Assembly: GCF_000689255.1 (NCBI RefSeq) | Contig: NZ_HG964447.1 | Span: 1 to 64,000 of the forward strand | Reading direction: 5' to 3' | Length of the DNA stretch: 64,000 bases | DNA from: Mycobacterium triplex | GTDB lineage: Bacteria > Actinomycetota > Actinomycetes > Mycobacteriales > Mycobacteriaceae | Shown here: positions 26,086 through 34,651 of the stretch, one piece after another | Layout of the letters: each line of letters starts with the position of its first letter | Numbering within the stretch: position 1 is the first letter of the stretch | Notes under the pieces: model-generated | Databases searched by the model: none | What the model saw: only the letters and a program-made list of their open reading frames with translations | What the model was told of the DNA's origin: nothing | Program-made: the position numbers and the translations under genes

Positions 26086-26382
26086 GGACCCGATCTAAGC
26101 GGAAAGCGGGAGACCGCGCAGTCGTATCCGGCTATCGAGCCATGGCATTGGCGGCGGCCCGGCCCGCACTCGCGTCACCAAAACTCACCGGGCAAACGAG
26201 TACCTTATAGGGCCTCTGCAGCCATCGGTCATTGATCGACCGACGGTGTCCGCTCGGGTTGTTACCATCCGAATTTAGACGAATGCGATTAGTCTGCGCC
26301 GCAATTCTTTCCGGCCGATCTGTTGTCTACCGCTCCCCGTCCGAGGTTCGACCTGAAGGAAAGTAGCGAAGGATCCAAGATC

Positions 26383-26850
26383 ATGATTACGCTTCTGGCC
26401 AGCCATAACGAAGAGCTGTACAAGATCGAGCCTTGGTGTGTGGCCGACATCGCCGACCTGGTCCGCGGCGATCGACTGCAAGTGCTCACCAGTAGCGACG
26501 GCGTGCTCGATTTCTGGTTCAGTCACAGCCCGTGGCTGCGGGTCAACCGTCAGGCGACGGGGTTGCTGCTGGCCACCACCCGCTTCACCGCCCACGAGGT
26601 GCCCCTGCTGCGCGGCGACATCGTCATCGCCGCCCACGATAGCGCCGGCGATCTTGCCAGCCTCACCGACACTCAGATGAGCCGGCTGATCAACAGCGAA
26701 CACAGCTGGCGCGAAGAACGCATCCTGCGCCGCCGCTTCGACCGAGACCTTCGCGCGCAACGCCGTACTCGTGCCGCCGCCGAGGCCGCCGCCCGAAAAT
26801 CGCTACTGGGGCGTGCTTTTGGGCGAACGCACACCCAGGGCCGTAGCTGA
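26383..26850 (+). CDS. DUF3846-like protein
   Basis: The 155-residue protein starts at ATG 26383. It has DGVLDFWF, RVNRQATGLLLATT and LLRGDIVIAAHDSAG, a pattern like DUF3846 proteins from phages and plasmids. The C-terminus is Arg/Ala-rich. The frame is open to 26323 without a start that is supported. Confidence 0.65.
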   Translation: MITLLASHNEELYKIEPWCVADIADLVRGDRLQVLTSSDGVLDFWFSHSPWLRVNRQATGLLLATTRFTAHEVPLLRGDIVIAAHDSAGDLASLTDTQMSRLINSEHSWREERILRRRFDRDLRAQRRTRAAAEAAARKSLLGRAFGRTHTQGRS

Positions 26851-26892
26851 CAAAAACCTCCCCGCCCCCAGGAGGGTTGGAAGGGGCGCGCG

Positions 26893-27711
26893 TTATTGCG
26901 GTGTGGTCTGCCCGGGCAGCATGCTATGCGGGTTATACGGCTCGGGAACCATATCTCCATGCCACAGATAGATCCCTGAGCCCGGCAGCCATTCGTCATA
27001 CCCGTAGGGCGGCAAAGGGTTTGGCGTAACACCCGGCGAATACATCTTGGCGCCAGGGAAATCCGATTGCGGCACCCACACCCCCGACTTCGGGGTCAGC
27101 TCAACGTATTGGATCTCGTTGCCATGTTCGTCATAGAACGGCGCCGGGCCTAATTGATTGGGCGGCAGGACTTTCACCCCGGGGATCTCATCGGAGCGCA
27201 CGAAACTGTGCGGAACTTGATCAGGATCTTTGGTCCTGTCGTAGATATCAACCCACGGCGGCGCATCGGCAGTGTTCGGCGGCCCCTTTCCGCCTTTGCC
27301 TGCGATGTAAGGCATGTGGCGTTTGTCGCCGGGCTTCCACGTCTTGGAGTCCAACGGCGTGGCCGGGGAGTCTTTGCCTTGCCCAGTACCGGGCAGATCG
27401 GTGGAGAAGTCCGCTGCCTTGTACCGCTGTGCGTCCTGGCCGTCGACCCGGGTGTAGGTGTCGGCGTGCTCAGTGAGCCGCTGGGCGTAGGTGTTGAAAT
27501 CAGCAACCTTGGCCTGCACCGGCCCTTCAGCCTTGGCCAGACCGGCCGCGATCCCGACCGCGGTGGGATAGCCCATCGGTCCGTGGGTGTCGATCACCTT
27601 CTGCACCTCGTCGGCGGCCTGCGGCGAAATCTGCGCCGCACGGTGCGCCAACTGCGAATAGGCGTCAGCGAAGCGCACCAAATCAGCCGGATTGGCGTCT
27701 AACTCAGCCAC
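26893..27711 (-). CDS. EspC-family T7SS substrate with unknown C-terminal domain
   Basis: In this 272-residue protein residues 1-90 are near identical to the two other EspC-headed proteins (LVRFADAYSQLAHRAAQIS, THGPMGYPTAVG). Residues 100-160 form a Lys/Gly/Pro linker. The C-terminal 110 residues have Trp/Tyr/Pro-rich short strands (YGYDEWLPGSGIYLWHGD) and match no toxin family I know. The start is GTG 27711. No coupled downstream partner is evident. Confidence 0.75.
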   Translation of the reverse strand: MAELDANPADLVRFADAYSQLAHRAAQISPQAADEVQKVIDTHGPMGYPTAVGIAAGLAKAEGPVQAKVADFNTYAQRLTEHADTYTRVDGQDAQRYKAADFSTDLPGTGQGKDSPATPLDSKTWKPGDKRHMPYIAGKGGKGPPNTADAPPWVDIYDRTKDPDQVPHSFVRSDEIPGVKVLPPNQLGPAPFYDEHGNEIQYVELTPKSGVWVPQSDFPGAKMYSPGVTPNPLPPYGYDEWLPGSGIYLWHGDMVPEPYNPHSMLPGQTTPQ

Positions 27712-27811
27712 ACCACGTCTCCTACCTGGATCAATCCAACAACTAGCCCCGATTCTCCCCGATAACTGTGACACCAGGCGACACTTGCGCGCCGATTGCA
27801 GCGTCCTTTTC

Positions 27812-28110
27812 TCAAGCCCGCCAGTCCACAGCGACAGCCAGCGCCGCGCACACCGTCCGCATCGGCTCCTCAGCCAGTCGCCCCAGGCGGGCATGCAGCG
27901 CGACGACGGGAACGCAGTCGACCAGATCCAGGTTCACCGCCCCGGGACGGGACACGGGCTCATCCTCGGGCTGCAACACCACTTCGCTGGCACAGCCCGC
28001 GCACCGTCGTCGTGCACGGCGCCACCAGGACCCGCTGCAACCGTGCGATGGCCTCCATCACGCGCGAGCACTGCTAGTACCCGAACGGCGCGCGGCGCCG
28101 CCCTCGGCCG
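27812..28110 (-). pseudogene. Decayed mazF copy
   Basis: Three-frame reading of the minus strand recovers MazF in pieces: RAVRVLAVLARD, then AIARLQRVLVAPCTTTVRGL in a second frame, then SEVVLQPEDEP and AVNLDLVDCVPVVALHARL in a third. These match the intact MazF at 28443. At least two frameshifts are present, so the copy cannot make a full protein. Confidence 0.65.
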
Positions 28111-28126
28111 GTACGGTTCAGCCACG

Positions 28127-28441
28127 ATGACGAAAGCACGCCGCTCCCCCTGGCTCGACGACCGCGCCGCGCTGCTGGTCTCCCTGCTCGCCGACCGGCA
28201 CGGACTCACCGTCAGCGAGGACACCGCCCGCCAGGACATCTCTGACGACCTCGACCACGTCGCCCGCCTCGTGCGCATCGGCCGCCAGGCTGCCAAGGTC
28301 TACATCACCGACGACATGATCAGCAAGATGGCTGACCGCATCGCCGCCGCCGTCGCCGAACACCAGACCGCCACCGCAGCCGGGGGCATCGAGCATCAGC
28401 ACGTCGTCGACCTCGACACCGAACGCCGCCGGCGCCGCTGA
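28127..28441 (+). CDS. Hypothetical protein
   Basis: The 104-residue helical protein has SPWLDDRAALLVSLLAD at the start and a basic end. It lies convergent with mazF (1-bp gap). The frame is open to 27692 but that part is antisense to the decayed mazF. Confidence 0.5.
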   Translation: MTKARRSPWLDDRAALLVSLLADRHGLTVSEDTARQDISDDLDHVARLVRIGRQAAKVYITDDMISKMADRIAAAVAEHQTATAAGGIEHQHVVDLDTERRRRR

Positions 28442-28442
28442 A

Positions 28443-28766
28443 TCAACGGCCGCCCACCGCCACGATCAACGCGGCGCACACCGCCGCCATCCTCGAATCC
28501 GCTAGCCGACCCAGCCGCGTCCCCAGCGCCGCCACCGGCACACTTTCCACCAGATCCAGATTCACCGCCGCACGCTGGGGCACCGGATCGCCACTCGGGT
28601 CGAGCACCACCTCGCTGGCCAGTCCCCGCACCGTCGTCGTGCATGGCGCCACGAGCACACGCCGCAACTTCGGAATCGCCGCATCACGGGACAGCACCAC
28701 GACAGGCCGCGCGCCCGAGCCGGGGATCTCGCACCACCACAGCTCACCGCGCGCCGGCAGGGTCAT
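28443..28766 (-). CDS. mazF: MazF-family endoribonuclease toxin
   Basis: The 107-residue protein has the MazF order GELWWCEIPGSGARPVVVLS, LVAPCTTTVRGL and AVNLDLVESVP. MazF cuts mRNA at short sequences. The ATG at 28766 overlaps the stop of the antitoxin gene. Confidence 0.85.
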   Translation of the reverse strand: MTLPARGELWWCEIPGSGARPVVVLSRDAAIPKLRRVLVAPCTTTVRGLASEVVLDPSGDPVPQRAAVNLDLVESVPVAALGTRLGRLADSRMAAVCAALIVAVGGR

Positions 28767-29005
28767 ATTCGACCCGCAGACCGGCGCCAGTCGGCGACCT
28801 CGCCCCACTGGTCGGGCTCGTCGGCCGGGTGCTCGTCGTAGGCGGCGTAGCTCGCGTCGACCTCGGCGGCCCGGTTGGCGGCCAGGAGCGCCCCCAGGGC
28901 CTCATCGAACAAGGCGTGGTCCTTGGCGCCGGCCCGCAGTGTGCGCGCGCTGGCGAGCAGATCGGCGTCCACCGTTGTGCTCACCCTGGTGCGATTGCCG
29001 GGCAT
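28763..29005 (-). CDS. mazE: MazE-like antitoxin
   Basis: The 80-residue protein has a ribbon-helix-helix-like N-terminus (TRVSTTVDADLLASARTLR) and an acidic tail for toxin binding. It is coupled to mazF by a 4-bp overlap. Confidence 0.75.
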   Translation of the reverse strand: MPGNRTRVSTTVDADLLASARTLRAGAKDHALFDEALGALLAANRAAEVDASYAAYDEHPADEPDQWGEVADWRRSAGRI

Positions 29006-29051
29006 GGCATAAGTGTGGCACGCACGCGGGACACCAGGCAGGAGTCCGCGC

Positions 29052-29249
29052 TCACCGCGACGGCCGCCCGAAGGTCTCGCGCAGCAAGCTCAGCGCCACA
29101 CCGGTAGCGGTGAGGGCCTGGCCGACATCGTGGGTGCAATACCCGTAGCCGATGCCGACGGCCACGGCCATAGCCGCGCGGGTGATCGCGCCCACCCGGC
29201 CACGCCGTTCGGATGTCGGTTCGGGGGTGGTGTCCTGATGCTCGGTCAT
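29052..29249 (-). CDS. Small membrane protein
   Basis: The 65-residue protein has one hydrophobic stretch at about 24-50 (AAMAVAVGIGYGYCTHDVG and on). Upstream sequence GAAGGACC serves as a ribosome site. Function unknown. Confidence 0.5.
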   Translation of the reverse strand: MTEHQDTTPEPTSERRGRVGAITRAAMAVAVGIGYGYCTHDVGQALTATGVALSLLRETFGRPSR

Positions 29250-29476
29250 CGGCTGTGTGGTCCTTCCATGAGATCAACGGTGCCCCTTCTTAGGCACCTA
29301 CCTACGAAGTACCGACCCGAGCGACCGTTTCCGTCGGAACGATCCGGACGAATTTTAGTCGGAATCCACCCGCTCAGACCCCAGGTGTGGCTACCCACAC
29401 CGGAGCCAGCGTCTTCTGGATAGGCGTCGCAGATCCTCCAGCGCCGCGCCCAGGCCCTCGATGAGCGGAAGGGGCA

Positions 29477-29650
29477 TCAGCGCGTCGGCGGCTGCTGCTT
29501 TGCGAGGTAGGCCTGCGCTGCGGCCGATCGTTGGTGGCCGGCCGGAACGACCCGTCCCTCCAACTTGGCCGACGCCTTCACAGCGCGCATCGCAGAGCGT
29601 TTCACCGCAGCCTTCGAGACCACGACCTTCTTCGGCGTTCTACGTTCCAC
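29477..29650 (-). CDS. Small basic protein
   Basis: The 57-residue Lys/Arg/Ala-rich protein starts at a GTG 8 bp after AGGAGG. Composition suggests nucleic-acid binding. The frame to 29713 lacks a better site. Confidence 0.45.
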   Translation of the reverse strand: MERRTPKKVVVSKAAVKRSAMRAVKASAKLEGRVVPAGHQRSAAAQAYLAKQQPPTR

Positions 29651-29773
29651 GGGGCACACCTCCTTGACGACTCGACCAGCGGATTCGATGCTACCGGCCC
29701 CGCGGGCGCCCACCTAGCCCGATGCGCGGCATCAACCACAGCGTGCTGCGTCGCCGGCCGCCTTCGAGGATGA

Positions 29774-30115
29774 ATGTCGTACCGCGAGAGGATGATGCTT
29801 GGCATGACTGTCTTTGAGCTTCTGATGGCTTCTTCGGCGGTGTGTATGTTGCTCGGTTCGTTTATTTACCGTGCGGCTGCGACGTCGGAGGGCCAGCGAC
29901 GGCGTGGTGTCGTCTATGGGCTATGGCTGACTGCGGGACTGCTTGGCGTCAGCACTGTCGTAGCTTCTGTGATCCGTTGTGCGACCGGAGGTATGGTCGG
30001 CTACGCGGCCGGTGAGATCGTTGCCGGAATTTTTTTCGGCGCATTGTTTAGCGCGGTGTCGGTGTGCTTGCTTGGTTTAACTGGATTTTGGGCAGTGGTT
30101 CGCCGCCACTTCTGA
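29774..30115 (+). CDS. Small membrane protein with three helices
   Basis: The 113-residue protein has hydrophobic segments at about 13-32, 48-65 and 75-105. Codons are less GC-rich than the surroundings, suggesting a different origin. Start could be the internal ATG at 29804. Function unknown. Confidence 0.6.
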   Translation: MSYRERMMLGMTVFELLMASSAVCMLLGSFIYRAAATSEGQRRRGVVYGLWLTAGLLGVSTVVASVIRCATGGMVGYAAGEIVAGIFFGALFSAVSVCLLGLTGFWAVVRRHF

Positions 30116-30225
30116 TGCCGTTACTCGGACGACCGCACGGCGCGCTGACCCACCAGCCGCCCGGGCTTCCCGGATCACCTATCGGTGACCGTGGCCGGTA
30201 GAACCGTCGTCGGCCGACGCGGCGC

Positions 30226-31197
30226 TCAGGGCGCATTCAGCGGCACGGCGTGCAGGCGCAGGTACTCCATCAGTGCTGGTTCGGGCCACCCGGAGACCCG
30301 ATAGCGCCGCGGGAACACCGCCGAGGTTGGCGCGATCCCGACCACGTCGACGACCACCGAGAAGGGCACCAGGAACTGCTCGTGGTTGTTGTCGATGAAC
30401 ACGATGTAGTCGACCTCGGGTAAGTCGTAGGTCACGCCTTCACCCCACACGGTGGCCGAGGCCAGGCCGTGCCCGGTTTCGATGACTTGCGCGGCCGCCA
30501 CATACACCGCGACCAGGTCATCCTCGTAGGCCTGCTTCAAGAACTCGGTCTGTTCCTCGTATTGGCGAAACGCCGCGCACGTGCGCGCCCGCACTGCCAA
30601 CCGTCTTAACGGATGCGGACCGGCCTTGTCGAAGGGGACCAGCCGCCCGCCGTGGACGGTGAATCCCTCTGGGGAGACCGGTCTTTCGGCCTCGCAATAC
30701 ATCTTCTCGGCGACCTCGAAGAACTTCGCCCCCTCATCAGGGTCGTCGCTGCCGATGATCAAGACGTCTTCGCTGGGCACAAACGCCACCGGGCGCGGAC
30801 CCTCAGGCCGGCCGAACCCTGCCAGCCACCCGGGCGTCAGAATCGCCGAGCTGATGTAGGTCGCCTGCTCGACGTCGTAGAAGGCCGGCGCCTCGGTGCA
30901 CGACACCTCGGTGCTCACCGGGTGAAGCGCTGCAACATTGTCTCGGCCGGCGGCGAAAGCCTCCCGCCAACTCACACCCCACTGCTTGGTGTTCGCGACG
31001 GTGACGATGAGGCGCGCCTGCGGGAAGTCCAGCGCCACCAACTCATGTGCGAACGCCGACACCGGCTGCCGCCACGCGACCGCCTCACCAGGTCGGCGCA
31101 AGCTGGCGTAGGTTGACGGCCGCAAGATGGACCGCAACAACGGCCTGGCTTCCTCCCAGGTTTGCGGTGGCTCAGGCAGCATCAGTGTCGTCCCCAA
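30226..31197 (-). CDS. DUF1444-like protein of the calpain cassette
   Basis: The 323-residue protein resembles DUF1444 proteins in its middle (WGVSWREAFAAGRDNV, YISSAILTPGWLAGFG, PVAFVPSEDVLIIGS). It overlaps the upstream gene by 16 bp. As the last gene of the calpain operon it could be an immunity or regulatory protein; that is inference. Confidence 0.5.
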   Translation of the reverse strand: MGTTLMLPEPPQTWEEARPLLRSILRPSTYASLRRPGEAVAWRQPVSAFAHELVALDFPQARLIVTVANTKQWGVSWREAFAAGRDNVAALHPVSTEVSCTEAPAFYDVEQATYISSAILTPGWLAGFGRPEGPRPVAFVPSEDVLIIGSDDPDEGAKFFEVAEKMYCEAERPVSPEGFTVHGGRLVPFDKAGPHPLRRLAVRARTCAAFRQYEEQTEFLKQAYEDDLVAVYVAAAQVIETGHGLASATVWGEGVTYDLPEVDYIVFIDNNHEQFLVPFSVVVDVVGIAPTSAVFPRRYRVSGWPEPALMEYLRLHAVPLNAP

Positions 31198-32711
31198 TTC
31201 TCGATCGCCAGGACCGGGTCGCCCGGTCTGATCACCAACGGCGGCTTCGTGCCAGCGACCAGCTGCGCCAACGGCGAGGTGGGACTGTAGGGCACCTCGT
31301 AGCGTGTGATGTCGCCGCTGGCGTCCAGAATCAAGTTCGTCAGGATCTGCACCAACGTCTGCTTGCCTGCTCTGCCGCCGCTAGGCCCGGTGTCTGTCAC
31401 TCCGAAACCTGTTGCGGGCAAAGGCCACACCGCGCCCCGTGAGTCGCGGAACATACCGCCGTCGCGCTCGTAGAACAATTCGGTCAGTTGGCCAGTCGCC
31501 GGGACCGATCGCCCCACCGTCGAGTAGATGGTGTCCCGGCTCGCCATGACCCAGCAGTGGGGATTGAACGGGTCCCGGTAGGTCATCATGTCCGCCGCGG
31601 CGGCGCGGTTGGCCCGCGCCCGCCAGAACCCGAGCTCGCGGCCATCAGCAGGCTCGAGGCGGGTGATCCATTCCTGTGCCAACGGATTGGAAGCGATGGG
31701 GATCGCAAGAACGTCGGAGATCGGGCTATGACCCACAAGCAGCTTGAGCATGTCCTCGGCGATCGCGGGATCGTCGCAGACTTGGTGCAGCAGCACCGCC
31801 ACCTCCGCCTTGGTGATCTGCACTGCCGGGCGGCTGAGGTCGACATCGGCTACCGCGGCATGCAGCAGACCGGGCCGGGCGGGTATCTGCTGGCGATCCT
31901 GATCACCGATGCATCCCGATGCCGCGTCCCGGTTGAGGTACTCGATCGCACGGCCCACCAGAGAGCTCACGTATTCCGTCGTGTCGGTGGTGACAAGAGC
32001 TGCCAGCCGTCGCGGATCCGGGCCATCTCCCACCCGGGCTCGGATGCGCTGTACCGGGGCACCCGGCTGCCAGGCCGCGATCGCGTCGACGTTCCGCAAC
32101 GCCGGCGGCCACCACGGGAGGTCGACCCGTAGGAGCCCGGCCACCTCGAACCAGCCGCAGGTGGCCACGCGATGATGGCGGTCTGCCACGGCGACGTAGG
32201 GCGCTGAACCGCCGTCGTTGGCCCTGTGGGTCGACATTTCCGGTAGGTAGACCGCCGTGGCCCACGGCAGGCGCGCCAACAACGGTGCGGCGAGCGGATA
32301 GAGCTCGTTTTCGTGCTGCTCGTGTCCGGCATAGGCCACCGCGATCGGGCCCCGTCCATCGCCGGGCTGCCACGCGTGCACGGCCATCCCGTCGACAACC
32401 TGACCGAACAGGAACGCGGCCGGGGCCAGTGCCGCGGTGAACGGATACAGCCGAGGGACCCGGTCCCGCAGTTCTGGTTGGTGCAGCAGAATGTAGTTGT
32501 AAATCGTTGCGTGCGACCACCGTTGAGCACCGCCAGGCTCACGCTGCGGGCTGGGCAGCCGGGGTGCGCGCCGCGGCAAGTCTGCGGGGTCACCGATATC
32601 GAGTAGCTCGGCGACGTCGCCGGCAGACAGCTCCGGCTGTGACCACCGGGTGCCCATCATGCGAAGCCAGTAGGCGTCGTCCTGGTCAATCCGATCTTGG
32701 TCGATGCTCAT
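31182..32711 (-). CDS. Large hypothetical protein of the calpain cassette
   Basis: The 509-residue protein has no signal peptide or clear membrane helix. It has an HTH-like start (LSAGDVAELLDIGD), a mixed alpha/beta body, and no recognised family. ATGA coupling to the 32708 gene ties it to the cassette. Confidence 0.6.
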   Translation of the reverse strand: MSIDQDRIDQDDAYWLRMMGTRWSQPELSAGDVAELLDIGDPADLPRRAPRLPSPQREPGGAQRWSHATIYNYILLHQPELRDRVPRLYPFTAALAPAAFLFGQVVDGMAVHAWQPGDGRGPIAVAYAGHEQHENELYPLAAPLLARLPWATAVYLPEMSTHRANDGGSAPYVAVADRHHRVATCGWFEVAGLLRVDLPWWPPALRNVDAIAAWQPGAPVQRIRARVGDGPDPRRLAALVTTDTTEYVSSLVGRAIEYLNRDAASGCIGDQDRQQIPARPGLLHAAVADVDLSRPAVQITKAEVAVLLHQVCDDPAIAEDMLKLLVGHSPISDVLAIPIASNPLAQEWITRLEPADGRELGFWRARANRAAAADMMTYRDPFNPHCWVMASRDTIYSTVGRSVPATGQLTELFYERDGGMFRDSRGAVWPLPATGFGVTDTGPSGGRAGKQTLVQILTNLILDASGDITRYEVPYSPTSPLAQLVAGTKPPLVIRPGDPVLAIENWGRH

Positions 32712-33238
32712 GCGCGCTCCGGTGTGAGGTCGAAGTAGGCGTAGACGTGGACTTGGTCGCCGGGCGCTGCGGGCTGCAGGGCGTCTTGAGAGCCGACGGC
32801 CAGGATCTGGGTGGGGTTAAACCACCGCTGTAACCGGTTGGTGCGCGACCACACCACGAATGCAAGGTCCTCACCATTGGGCCTGGTTTGCCCCGCGTTG
32901 TGAACCCGCAAGCTCGTTGCGGACAGGTAGCCGCCAACGCTGTTACGCACTGCGTCCCAGATGAAGTCGCCCTTGCTCGCCAGAAACCGTTCCGCGGTCG
33001 GCCGGTAGCCGGGCTCAACACCGGCGGCGAATTGACGCAACGCCGCTTCGGCACGGGCACGCTCGGGCCCGGGCACGGCATCGAGTGGGTAGGCGGAGCC
33101 GACGAACGGATACTCGGGCAGGCTGGCCAGCGAGGACGGCTTGTGCGCGAACACATACTGCGCCCCGATATATGCTGCGGCCGCGATGATGACCAATGTG
33201 GTTGCCGCCAAAGCCCATAGCTTTGTTGAACGGTTCAT
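32708..33238 (-). CDS. Membrane-anchored protein of the calpain cassette
   Basis: The 176-residue protein has one N-terminal membrane helix at about residues 7-29 (LWALAATTLVIIAAAAYIG), with the rest outside the membrane. It overlaps the calpain gene by ATGA and the next gene by ATGA. It could be a partner, inhibitor or secretion aid for the calpain-like protein. Confidence 0.65.
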   Translation of the reverse strand: MNRSTKLWALAATTLVIIAAAAYIGAQYVFAHKPSSLASLPEYPFVGSAYPLDAVPGPERARAEAALRQFAAGVEPGYRPTAERFLASKGDFIWDAVRNSVGGYLSATSLRVHNAGQTRPNGEDLAFVVWSRTNRLQRWFNPTQILAVGSQDALQPAAPGDQVHVYAYFDLTPERA

Positions 33239-34431
33239 TTCCCCAGTTCTCCAATGTTGACATTGAACGTTGGATGGGTTCCTAGCCCGCCGAACTTGCC
33301 GGTCGGTCCGGAGCCGATGACATCGCCAAGCCGAACCTGAATCAGAGGGTTCCCCGGATCGTTGGGGTTGTTTCCCCAGGGGTTACGCAGCGTCAGCTGG
33401 GCGTCGCTGCCGCTGCCGCTGATGCCTTCGACGATGTAGACGTGAGTGTTCAGCAGTGGGCCACCGGTGGGGGTGGTCGAGATCGTCACCGGTTGATGAC
33501 TTGCCAGCGCCCCTGAAATCGACTGATCGATGTGCTGATTGGTCCACCACACCTCCCGCGGGTCGATACTCACCCCGCGGTTACCGGTCAACGCCTGCAA
33601 CGCATCTGGGGCTGAGCCGCCGCGCCCGATCCCGTAATCGAGTGCATGTCCGAGGTCATCGCCAGGGCATTGCATTTTCGCGTACGCCGACTCCATCACG
33701 CTGGGCCACAACGGCGCATTGGGCTGCCCGTTATCCAACCAACTGGCTCCGTGATGGTCGATATCGGTCTGGATGTCGTCTTGGGTGACCGTAATGTGTT
33801 GCCACGCATGGCCGTTCCACAACGTCACATCAAAGGAGTTGTTGTCCTCGTCGAAATGGACCCGGTCTTTGATCCACTGAGGGTTGGCCTCCGCGATCGC
33901 CCCGATCGTGGCGTCAAAGTAGCAGTCACCAACGCTGTCCTGCTTGATGTCGGCCGCCGAGGGCGGGTGAGGGAACAGATCTTTATCGGTCCAGCGCCGG
34001 TGAAACTCGATGCCACCACCGGTGTCCAGGGGAACCGGTCCTCCGTCGATGCCGGGCCCGCGCTCTCCGAAGCCCGCTTCATGGACATCGCCGGTGTGTC
34101 CGTTGGGTGGAGGGTTGCTGGGATCGAAGTCAAGACCGTCGAGTTTCGCGGTCCCGCTGCCGTCGGCGGTGGTGTAGGTGGCGGCGTGTTCAGTCAACCG
34201 CTGCGCATACGCGTCGAAGTCGTCGACCTTCGCCTGCAGCGGACCTTCCGCCTTCGCGAGTCCCGCAGCGATCCCGACCGCGGTGGGATAACCCATCAGG
34301 CCGTGGGTGTCGGCGATGCGCTGCACCTCCTGGGCTGCCTGCGGGGAAATCTGTGCCGCACGCGTGGCCAGCTCGGAATAGGCGTCGGCGAACCGCAACA
34401 GGTCAGCTGGGTTGGCATCGAGTGCACCCAC
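33235..34431 (-). CDS. EspC-family T7SS substrate fused to a calpain-like (C2) cysteine protease
   Basis: The 398-residue protein starts at GTG 34431. Residues 1-95 are the EspC-type export domain shared with two other proteins in the window, followed by a Gly/Pro linker to about 140. From 145 on the sequence fits calpain: KQDSVGDCYFDATIGAIA with catalytic Cys170, LLNTHVYIVEGI with His330 and LTLRNPWGNN with Asn350. WPSVMESAYAKM fits the helix that in calpains is LWPxLLEKAYAK. All three triad residues are present, so it should be active. Likely exported by a T7SS as an effector. Confidence 0.8.
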   Translation of the reverse strand: MGALDANPADLLRFADAYSELATRAAQISPQAAQEVQRIADTHGLMGYPTAVGIAAGLAKAEGPLQAKVDDFDAYAQRLTEHAATYTTADGSGTAKLDGLDFDPSNPPPNGHTGDVHEAGFGERGPGIDGGPVPLDTGGGIEFHRRWTDKDLFPHPPSAADIKQDSVGDCYFDATIGAIAEANPQWIKDRVHFDEDNNSFDVTLWNGHAWQHITVTQDDIQTDIDHHGASWLDNGQPNAPLWPSVMESAYAKMQCPGDDLGHALDYGIGRGGSAPDALQALTGNRGVSIDPREVWWTNQHIDQSISGALASHQPVTISTTPTGGPLLNTHVYIVEGISGSGSDAQLTLRNPWGNNPNDPGNPLIQVRLGDVIGSGPTGKFGGLGTHPTFNVNIGELGK

Positions 34432-34651
34432 GACCCCGTCCTCCTACCTGTTGTTTCGACTGCCGTTGATTGTCGCCGACGACAGCGACATCGCGCGCTG
34501 AACGGCTGCGCCGGTCCGGCTCGGCGCTGGCGGAGACCCCGCCACTACAGATCGCCGCGCGACTCCCCCGAGTTCTCGCAGAAATGAAGTCTTCCCCGGT
34601 TATGACCCGGGGGCCGGCGAAGCAGTTATGCCGCCCACCATCGATTGACTC

